Assembly (NCBI GenBank): GCA_022710025.1
Contig: JAKLHS010000030.1
Location: 1 to 7,467, forward strand
Origin: Caldisericota bacterium
GTDB taxonomy: Bacteria > Caldisericota > Caldisericia > Cryosericales > Cryosericaceae
DNA: 7,467 nucleotides
Direction of reading: 5' to 3'
Shown: piece after piece, positions 1-4,777 of the stretch
Layout of the letters: the number at the start of each line of letters is the position of its first letter
How positions within the stretch are numbered: the first letter of the stretch is position 1
Program-made: the position numbers and the translations under genes
Notes under the pieces: model-generated
What the model was told of the DNA's origin: nothing
What the model saw: the letters and a program-made list of their open reading frames with translations, nothing else
Database searches by the model: none

Positions 1-474
1 AAGACCAAGGTCCCCTGTGAGTTGGCTCACCGCCATGGTATCGGGCATATCTCGTTTGTTCAGCTGGTATACGACGGGAGTATCCGGCAGTCCATACTCA
101 CGAAGATTTGAGAACATGTCTTCCAGATTCCGCATATTGTCTTCTCGTCGATCCTGATTGGAGTCGGCCACGAAGACAATGCCGTCCACCGACTTCAGCA
201 CCGACTTTCGTGTGAGCTTATAAAGCTCCTGCCCGGGAACCGTATAGAGGCTCAATCGTATCTTGAATCCCTTGACGCTACCCAGTTCCACAGGAAGAAA
301 ATCAAAGAACAATGTGCGTTCTGTCTCTGTGGCGATAGAGGTAAATTGACCCTTGACCTTTTCGGGGATAGTCTTGAAAATCCAGCCCAAATTGGTCGTT
401 TTGCCACTCATAGCCGGGCCATAGTAAACGACTTTGAACGTAATCTCGGATTTCGAGAAGTCGATGAGAGACAT
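1..474 (-). CDS. mglA: MglA-like small Ras-family GTPase (C-terminus outside window)
   Basis: This gene encodes a cytoplasmic GTP-binding switch of the bacterial MglA family, which sets cell polarity and directs motility or localisation machinery in myxobacteria. It reads from ATG (complement of 472-474) without a stop to base 1, giving 158 residues of a family usually near 195. Visible motifs are the P-loop GPAMSGKTTN (residues 19-28), the family-typical TVPGQ (78-82) in place of the Ras DxxG switch-2 motif, and NKRD (139-142) for guanine recognition. The VVYYGPAMSGKTT opening and the LFFDFLPVELG stretch (56-65) are characteristic of MglA. An AGGA lies 3 nt before the start. The gene follows a Roadblock gene by 19 nt in a three-gene operon, which supports a GTPase and regulator pair. 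The target in this organism cannot be read from the sequence; MglA also occurs in non-gliding bacteria. Confidence 0.95.
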   Translation of the reverse strand, partial: MSLIDFSKSEITFKVVYYGPAMSGKTTNLGWIFKTIPEKVKGQFTSIATETERTLFFDFLPVELGSVKGFKIRLSLYTVPGQELYKLTRKSVLKSVDGIVFVADSNQDRREDNMRNLEDMFSNLREYGLPDTPVVYQLNKRDMPDTMAVSQLTGDLGL

Positions 475-493
475 GTGTCCTGCAGCCTCTTCC

Positions 494-973
494 TCAGAAG
501 AGGTTGTCGATTTCGTCGTGCAATCCCTGTCGCAGGTCTTGAGACGGTTTCTGACGAGGAGCCTCTGTCATTCTGTCGAGAATCGGTCGGATGGAACTAG
601 CGATCTTCTTTGCCCAGAACCTGATTGCGCCTATGGGCGCTTTGTTGTCAAAAATGACTGCAAGCAGAATGAGCGGGCTTACCAGAGAAATGTGGATGTT
701 GGTCTCGGTACCTTGATGAAATGTCAACGTGAACTCTCGTTCTCCGAGCAACTTGGCCAATTCGTTGGTAGCGGAGAAGACGCCCGCGGCAAGCGCGGAT
801 ACTGCAATGGCGGATTCCTGTGTAACCGTGCCGCTTTTCGCAAGAAGTTCACCACTCTTGTTGAGCAGGATAAAATCCTTGGCCTGGGAATCGATCAAGT
901 ACTGCGAAAAAAGGCCGTTTATGGTGTCGATGTCTTCCTTAGTAATGACCAGAGACGAGAGCTGACCTTCCAT
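494..973 (-). CDS. Roadblock/LC7 domain protein, probable MglA partner (MglB-like)
   Basis: The gene encodes 159 residues with one Roadblock/LC7 fold. Residues about 15-125 show the family pattern: FILLNKSGELLAKSG (34-48), an alanine-rich helix leading to ELAKLLGE (71-78), FTLTFHQGTETNIHIS (81-96) and a strand with FDNKAPIGAIRFWAKK (108-123). Residues 135-159 are a polar tail ending LHDEIDNLF. In characterised systems such as Myxococcus MglB, Roadblock dimers bind MglA and stimulate its GTPase; this role is inferred here from the gene order. The start codon directly follows the TAG stop of the upstream DUF4388 gene, with GGAGGG 4 nt before it, so translation is probably coupled. The length suits MglB, but Roadblock families are too similar for a firm symbol. 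Confidence 0.9.
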   Translation of the reverse strand: MEGQLSSLVITKEDIDTINGLFSQYLIDSQAKDFILLNKSGELLAKSGTVTQESAIAVSALAAGVFSATNELAKLLGEREFTLTFHQGTETNIHISLVSPLILLAVIFDNKAPIGAIRFWAKKIASSIRPILDRMTEAPRQKPSQDLRQGLHDEIDNLF

Positions 974-1516
974 CTATCCCTCCGTTTTCGACAGCGTGAT
1001 CATCTTCTTGGCAGTGAGCCCGCTCAGCGCCGCCCAGACTCTGAAACAACCGAATTCCAACTCTCTGAGCACCCTGTCCAGCGTCTTGGGCTCGCCCGCG
1101 GTTTGCAGAAGCATGAATTCGTCGGGCTCCAGCTCGACGGGGCATTCGCTCAACTCTTCAGGTATAGAAACGATAAGCTCCAATGGTTCCAGATTCATGC
1201 CCGGAGATCCCGGGGCGTTTACGAGCCGGTTGGCCTCGATGAGAAGACTTGCCGTTGTCGCGTTGATGCGACGTGGGGGCATGATGACGTTAGACAGGAA
1301 GTTGAATGTTCCGTCTCGCTCGAGGAAGGCATCATAAAAAGCCGACAGACCACTACTATAGGGAGACTGAGCATGGATAACCCGGCCATTCTGGAAGAAG
1401 ATGGCAAATTCCCCGAGATGGCCTTTTATATCAAGCTTCCCCGATCGCTGAGTGTTATCCAGCGTCTGGATCAACTGACTGAGCGGAAAGCTTTGCAGGT
1501 CGCCATGCAATTCCAT
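974..1516 (-). CDS. DUF4388 (PATAN-type) domain protein
   Basis: A 180-residue protein and first gene of the operon with the Roadblock and MglA genes. Residues 5-95 match the DUF4388 pattern: GDLQSFPLSQLIQTL (5-19), RSGKLDIKG (24-32), and a strand pair with FFQNGRVIHAQ (40-50), followed by a helical part. A second region (128-175), with LEPDEFMLLQTAGEPKTLDRVLRELE, resembles the small helical module often found at the C-terminus of these proteins. DUF4388 proteins commonly occur beside response regulators, Roadblock proteins and MglA GTPases, and are thought to mediate protein contacts in signalling. No enzymatic motif was seen. ATG at 1514-1516 was chosen because AGGAGG sits 5 nt upstream; an in-frame GTG at 1529-1531 would put that Shine-Dalgarno inside the gene. 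Confidence 0.85.
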   Translation of the reverse strand: MELHGDLQSFPLSQLIQTLDNTQRSGKLDIKGHLGEFAIFFQNGRVIHAQSPYSSGLSAFYDAFLERDGTFNFLSNVIMPPRRINATTASLLIEANRLVNAPGSPGMNLEPLELIVSIPEELSECPVELEPDEFMLLQTAGEPKTLDRVLRELEFGCFRVWAALSGLTAKKMITLSKTEG

Positions 1517-1538
1517 CAGTACCTCCTGCACCCTAGAT

Positions 1539-1548
1539 TAGCATGCTA
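1539..1548. promoter_or_regulatory. 10-bp palindrome, possible operator in divergent region
   Basis: TAGCATGCTA is a perfect palindrome in the 89-bp space between the divergent DUF4388 and aminopeptidase genes. It covers the candidate minus-strand -10 box and lies next to the plus-strand -35 box. Its position suits a regulator site. A 10-bp palindrome can arise by chance, and no regulator is known. Confidence 0.3.
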
Positions 1549-1570
1549 TTTGATTTCCGTCAGATTTCAA
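1543..1570 (-). promoter_or_regulatory. candidate promoter for the DUF4388-Roadblock-mglA operon
   Basis: On the minus strand, TTGAAA (complement of 1565-1570) and TAGCAT (complement of 1543-1548) are separated by 16 nt, a sigma70-like arrangement with 5/6 and 4/6 consensus matches. Transcription would begin near 1536, about 20 nt before the DUF4388 start and ahead of its Shine-Dalgarno. No experimental support is available. Confidence 0.45.
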
Positions 1571-1578
1571 GGTATGCT
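1550..1578 (+). promoter_or_regulatory. candidate promoter for the M18 aminopeptidase gene
   Basis: TTGATT (1550-1555) and TATGCT (1573-1578) are separated by 17 nt, each matching 4 of 6 sigma70 consensus bases. Transcription would begin near 1585, some 20 nt before the GTG start. The site overlaps the divergent minus-strand promoter, so the two may exclude one another. Confidence 0.4.
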
Positions 1579-1605
1579 GGTCACCAAATCACTGGGAGGT
1601 GTTTT

Positions 1606-2997
1606 GTGAAAAAGCCGGAAGAGACTGGATTGAACAAGACATCCGCATGGGACTCTGTCGATCGCAAGGCAGTGGACAGGTTCGCCACGGAGTATATGTC
1701 GGTAATCCGGGATGCGAAGACGGAACGGGAGTTTGTTGAAGCAATTGCGACGATTGCACAGGCGGAAGGATACACGCTTATTGACCCTCTGTCTCGGAAA
1801 GCATTTCCCAAAAGCGACAAGCTGCTCTTCATTAACAGGGGTAAAAACGCTGTTCTCGTACGGCTCGGCAAACATCCCCTCGGAGATGGGGTGACGATGG
1901 TGGCGGCGCACGTCGATGCGCCACGCATTGACGTGAAACAGAATCCCCTGTTTGAAAGCACCGGGCTTGCGCTTTTCCAGACCCACTATTATGGTGGCAT
2001 CAAGAAATACCAGTGGGTCACGATTCCGCTTGCTCTGCACGGCGTCGTCTTTGACAAAAACGGCAGGAAGCTTCAACTGCGTATCGGTGAAGATGAAGCA
2101 GATCCAGTGTTCAGCATCTCTGACATCTTGCCTCATCTTGGGCAGGCGCAGGCTGAGAAAAAGCTGAGTGAGGGCGTAGCTGGTGAAGCTCTTGATGCTA
2201 TCGTAGGGCATATACCAAGTTCAAATAAGAACGAGAAAACGCCGGTCAAGGCGAACTCCCTCAAGGTGATCGCAGAACAGCTCCATATTGACGAGCGTGC
2301 TTTTGCAGCCGCTGAACTGGAGATGGTGCCCGCCATGAAGCCGCGGGAAGTTGGATTCGACCACTCCATGATCCTCGCCTATGGGCATGATGACCGTATT
2401 TGTGGGTATACGGCTGCCAGGGGCCTGCTCGACCAGCGCAATGTTCCCGATCGAACGCAAATCGTCTTGCTGGTTGACAAGGAAGAGATAGGAAGCGATG
2501 GCGACACAGGCATGCAAAGCGAGTTTCTGGAGCTGATCATCGAACGTCTTCTCCACGAGCTGAATGAGAAAGCTACTGTTCGTCAGGTATTATGGAATTC
2601 TGTCGCTCTCAGTGCCGATGTCGGTGCGGGGATGGATCCCAACTACCTTGATGTGTTCGAAGCGGCCAATGCTGCGACTGTGGGAAATGGCATCGTGATC
2701 ACCAAGTTTACAGGGTCCAGAGGAAAGACTTCTGCTCACGACGCCTCTGCCGAGACACTCCACAAGTTCCTGGAGATTCTGGACAAGAAAGCAGTCCCGT
2801 GGCAGGTTGCCGAGATGGGTAAGGTCGACGTTGGCGGCGGCGGGACCGTGGCGAAATTCTTGTCAAAGCGCGGCATCGAAACGCTCGATGCAGGTCCTGC
2901 GCTGCTCTCGATGCATGCTCCACAGGAGTTGGCCAGCAAAGCAGACCTGTATTGCTGCTACCTGGCCTACAGGGCATTTCTGGAGCAGGGTCGCTAG
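1606..2997 (+). CDS. M18 family zinc aminopeptidase
   Basis: The gene encodes a 463-residue cytosolic metallo-aminopeptidase of MEROPS family M18 (aspartyl aminopeptidase/aminopeptidase I group), which removes N-terminal residues from peptides and forms large oligomers. The expected di-zinc ligands and catalytic residues appear in order: AAHVDAPRIDV with His102 and Asp104, GHDDRICGYTA with Asp262/Asp263, DKEEIGSDGDTG with Glu293/Glu294, SADVGAGMDPNY with Asp338, and SMHAPQELASKAD with His437. The length fits bacterial members. The GTG at 1606 was chosen because GGGAGG precedes it by 7 nt; an in-frame ATG at 1543 has no Shine-Dalgarno and would add 21 residues unlike the family. The gene diverges from the MglA operon and is followed by an inverted repeat. 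Substrate preference cannot be read from the sequence. Confidence 0.93.
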   Translation: MKKPEETGLNKTSAWDSVDRKAVDRFATEYMSVIRDAKTEREFVEAIATIAQAEGYTLIDPLSRKAFPKSDKLLFINRGKNAVLVRLGKHPLGDGVTMVAAHVDAPRIDVKQNPLFESTGLALFQTHYYGGIKKYQWVTIPLALHGVVFDKNGRKLQLRIGEDEADPVFSISDILPHLGQAQAEKKLSEGVAGEALDAIVGHIPSSNKNEKTPVKANSLKVIAEQLHIDERAFAAAELEMVPAMKPREVGFDHSMILAYGHDDRICGYTAARGLLDQRNVPDRTQIVLLVDKEEIGSDGDTGMQSEFLELIIERLLHELNEKATVRQVLWNSVALSADVGAGMDPNYLDVFEAANAATVGNGIVITKFTGSRGKTSAHDASAETLHKFLEILDKKAVPWQVAEMGKVDVGGGGTVAKFLSKRGIETLDAGPALLSMHAPQELASKADLYCCYLAYRAFLEQGR

Positions 2998-3017
2998 GTC
3001 GCCGCGCTGGCACGAAA

Positions 3018-3050
3018 GCAACCCGGTTGGTGAACACGCGATCGGGTTGC
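3018..3050 (+). terminator. inverted repeat after the aminopeptidase, candidate terminator
   Basis: GCAACCCG (3018-3025) and CGGGTTGC (3043-3050) are perfectly complementary, and the stem can extend inward by about four pairs including G-U. A loose pyrimidine run, ATCTTCGTTCC, follows. It begins 20 nt after the aminopeptidase stop, where a terminator is expected. The T-run is poor, so termination may be partial. The right arm also overlaps the -35 area of the rpsF promoter. Confidence 0.45.
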
Positions 3051-3074
3051 ATCTTCGTTCCTCTCGCATATACT
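3046..3074 (+). promoter_or_regulatory. candidate promoter of the rpsF operon
   Basis: TATACT (3069-3074) matches the -10 consensus at 5 of 6 positions. The -35 is weak: GTTGCA (3046-3051, 17-nt spacing) or TTGCAT (3048-3053, 15-nt spacing). Transcription would begin near 3081, just ahead of a foldable leader. Strong ribosomal-protein operons sometimes rely on an activator or a rich -10 region, but that is not shown here. Confidence 0.5.
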
Positions 3075-3080
3075 ACTCAT

Positions 3081-3132
3081 GCTCTCTGCCGTTGGGAAGA
3101 CGGCCGAAATCCAAGTCCAAAGGGAGGATGTT
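3081..3132 (+). promoter_or_regulatory. candidate S6:S18 autoregulatory leader of rpsF
   Basis: The 52-nt leader can form an outer stem between CTCTCT (3082-3087) and AGGGAG (3121-3126, the rpsF Shine-Dalgarno, with one G-U pair) around an inner hairpin GCCGT/ACGGC (3088-3092/3100-3104). A CCG at 3104-3106 lies on the 3' side of that hairpin. Many bacterial rpsF leaders carry a structure bound by the S6:S18 complex in which a CCG trinucleotide is conserved. The position, the CCG and the pairing of the Shine-Dalgarno fit that motif. The assignment is inferred by eye and no covariance model was run. Confidence 0.45.
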
Positions 3133-3555
3133 TTGAGACAGTTTGAACTCATGTTTATCGTGGACGGCACGGTGTCCGAAGAAGACGCCGGTACGGTGGC
3201 AACTGCTGTCCAGAGTTTCATTTCAACCAAGGGGACCGTTCTGCGTGCCGACGCCTGGGGGCGGCGAAGGCTGGCGTATCCGATCAACAAGAAGACGGAT
3301 GGCTATTATTGGGTAGTTGCATTCGAATGCGAGCCCGGTGACGTTGACGCTCTCAAGTATCAGCTCAGGGTCAATGAGAAGGTCGTGCGGTGGATCGTTA
3401 CTCGTCCGGAACGCGGGGTATGCGTAAAACCTGTCGAAGCTGCGACGCCTGAGTCGGAGGCATCGTCCTCTGTATCTGCTACGGTTTCAGAAGCTGCGAT
3501 TCCATCGGAGTCAGCCTCAGAAGGAGGTCCGATGTCGGAGCCTGAGCATGAATGA
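3133..3555 (+). CDS. rpsF: 30S ribosomal protein S6
   Basis: The gene encodes S6 (140 residues), which binds the central domain of 16S rRNA as a heterodimer with S18. The RQFELMFIVDG start (2-12) and the WGRRRLAYPINKKTDGYYWV core (42-61) are diagnostic, as is NEKVVRWIVTRPE (81-93). The folded domain ends near residue 98. The remaining 42 residues form a Ser/Glu/Ala-rich acidic tail ending SEPEHE, longer than in many S6 proteins. The start is TTG at 3133, 5 nt after AGGGAGG. An in-frame ATG at 3079 lies at or before the predicted transcription start and would add 18 residues foreign to S6. The last 8 nt overlap ssb. First gene of rpsF-ssb-rpsR-rplI-dnaB. Confidence 0.95.
   Translation: MRQFELMFIVDGTVSEEDAGTVATAVQSFISTKGTVLRADAWGRRRLAYPINKKTDGYYWVVAFECEPGDVDALKYQLRVNEKVVRWIVTRPERGVCVKPVEAATPESEASSSVSATVSEAAIPSESASEGGPMSEPEHE
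3521..3555 (+). promoter_or_regulatory. strong internal ribosome-binding site at the rpsF/ssb junction
   Basis: AAGGAGGT (3521-3528) is a near-perfect Shine-Dalgarno 4 nt before an in-frame ATG (3532) within the end of rpsF. Initiation there would make only a seven-residue peptide, MSEPEHE, terminating at 3555 across the ssb start (3548). ssb also has its own GGAG (3537-3540) 7 nt before its ATG. The arrangement could load ribosomes for termination-reinitiation on ssb, but it could also be incidental. Confidence 0.4.
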
Positions 3556-4021
3556 TCTGAATCAGGTCGTTCTGACAGGAAGGATCACAAGAGATCCTGA
3601 CATACGATATACGCCGTCAGGGAAGAAGACGGCGAGAGTTTCCATCGCTGTCAACCGGAGCTGGAACGCGTCAAAAGATCCCTCGGTGCGTGACTGGAAG
3701 GAAGAAGCATTCTTCGTGGATGTCACTGCATGGACATTTGTTGCCGACAAAATCGAGAAATCAGCCGAGAAAGGTCTGCGGGTACTTGTTTCAGGCCGTC
3801 TCTCCATCCGCGACTATACCGCAAACGATGGTACAAAGAAGCGAGCCACTGAGATTGTTGCGTCGACATTCGAGATCATCGGCGTCCCTCAGAATCATCA
3901 AACTGCAAATGAGCCCGGCGAATATGCCGGCGAGGACGATCTCCTGAAGGACTTTGAGGTCCCGGAGGGATCGCTGCAGCAGGGTGCCGGATCTGAGGAC
4001 CACGATGTTCCCTTCAACTGA
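3548..4021 (+). CDS. ssb: single-stranded DNA-binding protein
   Basis: The gene encodes SSB (157 residues), which coats single-stranded DNA during replication, repair and recombination. Residues 1-113 form the OB fold, with NQVVLTGRITRDPDIRYTPSG (5-25), aromatic DNA-contact positions such as Trp39, Trp50 and Phe56, and KGLRVLVSGRLSIRDY (75-90). Residues 114-149 are a flexible linker with acidic patches. The C-terminal tip SEDHDVPFN resembles the DDDIPF tip that recruits partner proteins, but here one Asn follows the Phe, which is unusual because the terminal Phe carboxylate is normally recognised. The ATG overlaps the end of rpsF by 8 nt, with GGAG 7 nt upstream, which implies coupled translation. 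Placement between rpsF and rpsR is the common bacterial order. Confidence 0.95.
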   Translation: MNDLNQVVLTGRITRDPDIRYTPSGKKTARVSIAVNRSWNASKDPSVRDWKEEAFFVDVTAWTFVADKIEKSAEKGLRVLVSGRLSIRDYTANDGTKKRATEIVASTFEIIGVPQNHQTANEPGEYAGEDDLLKDFEVPEGSLQQGAGSEDHDVPFN

Positions 4022-4040
4022 AATCAAGGAGTAGACAACC

Positions 4041-4310
4041 ATGCCAAATGCACCATTTAAGAAGACATCCAAGACAGGCAAAAAGAAATCTTTCTACTTT
4101 CGGGCGCGTAAGAAATTCTGCCCATTCTGCGCAGACAAGACGGAAGGCATCGACTACAAGGATGCGCCTCGTCTTCGTCGGTTTGTAAGCGACAAGGGAA
4201 AGATCCTCCCGCGACGTGCGACAGGAGTGTGCGCCAAACATCAGCGCGCTCTCGCTTCCGCAGTGAAGCGTGCGCGCGTCATGGCGCTGCTCCCCTACGT
4301 AAGTCGCTAG
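4041..4310 (+). CDS. rpsR: 30S ribosomal protein S18, zinc-binding form
   Basis: S18 (89 residues) binds 16S rRNA together with S6. The core from [12 protein letters not shown] (19-30) through [19 protein letters not shown] (37-55), [12 protein letters not shown] (58-69) and [10 protein letters not shown] (80-89) is diagnostic. Cys27, Cys30, Cys64 and His67 form a CxxC...CxxH set as in the zinc-containing (C+) S18 forms known from other bacteria; many genomes use or add a cysteine-free copy under zinc limitation. The N-terminus is lysine-rich. AAGGAG (4026-4031) lies 9 nt before the ATG, and the gap to ssb is 19 nt. If the S6:S18 leader is real, this gene supplies half of the repressor. Confidence 0.97.
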   Translation: MPNAPFKKTSKTGKKKSFYFRARKKFCPFCADKTEGIDYKDAPRLRRFVSDKGKILPRRATGVCAKHQRALASAVKRARVMALLPYVSR

Positions 4311-4319
4311 GCGATAGTA

Positions 4320-4775
4320 ATGGATAGGAAGGTAATCTTGCTTGCCGATGTCAAGGGGGTTGGCCGCAAGAATGACGTGGTCAACGTCTCTGTAGGCTAT
4401 GCTGCTAATTACCTTCTTCCTCAGCGCTTGGCGGTTGATGCCACGCCGGACAGGGTTGCCGCTCTCGCCAAACGCAACCTTGCTCTCTCTAAGGAGAAAG
4501 GTGTAGCGTTCGCCCTAGCACAGGAGTTGGCAGAGAAGTTGAAGGGGCAGTCCGTTACGGTGCAGGCCAAGGCTACGCCGCAGGGACACTTGTACGGGGC
4601 CGTTGCTGCTGACGACATCGCTGCTGCAGTACATGCGCAGCTGGGTCTTGTCATAGACAGGAAATCGTTTGCCCTCGATGAGCCGATCAAGACTCTCGGA
4701 ACGTATACTGTTTCTGTCAAGCTGAATCCCCAGGTCATTACGAGCATTACGGTAACGGTTACAGAAAATCCCTGA
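4320..4775 (+). CDS. rplI: 50S ribosomal protein L9
   Basis: L9 (151 residues) binds 23S rRNA near the L1 stalk base and helps maintain reading frame. The N-terminal rRNA-binding domain (1-50) contains KVILLADVKGVGRKNDVVNV (4-23) and GYAANYLLPQRLAVDAT (26-42). A helix with charged residues links it to the C-terminal domain (85-151), with GHLYGAVAADDIAAAV (89-104) and EPIKTLGTYTVSVKLNPQV (121-139). Two positions differ from the usual GYARNFL-PxGLAV signature: Ala at 29 for Arg and Arg36 for Gly. The ATG lies 9 nt after rpsR and has only a weak AGGCGA upstream, so translation is probably coupled to rpsR. Confidence 0.97.
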   Translation: MDRKVILLADVKGVGRKNDVVNVSVGYAANYLLPQRLAVDATPDRVAALAKRNLALSKEKGVAFALAQELAEKLKGQSVTVQAKATPQGHLYGAVAADDIAAAVHAQLGLVIDRKSFALDEPIKTLGTYTVSVKLNPQVITSITVTVTENP

Positions 4776-4777
4776 GG

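Noticed and set aside
1355..1366. ACTATAGGGAGA, identical to the 3' half of a T7 RNA polymerase promoter
   Set aside because: The upstream half of the T7 consensus is absent, and the bases lie in the coding sequence of the DUF4388 gene (its SPYSSG segment on the minus strand). A chance match is most likely.
434..1609. A 391-codon open frame on the plus strand
   Set aside because: It lies antisense to the Roadblock and DUF4388 genes and the start of mglA, all with clear family motifs and Shine-Dalgarno sites. Its product shows no recognisable domain, so it is a shadow frame.
1567..2211. A 214-codon minus-strand open frame
   Set aside because: It is antisense to the M18 aminopeptidase, whose zinc-ligand motifs are intact, and it has no recognisable domain.
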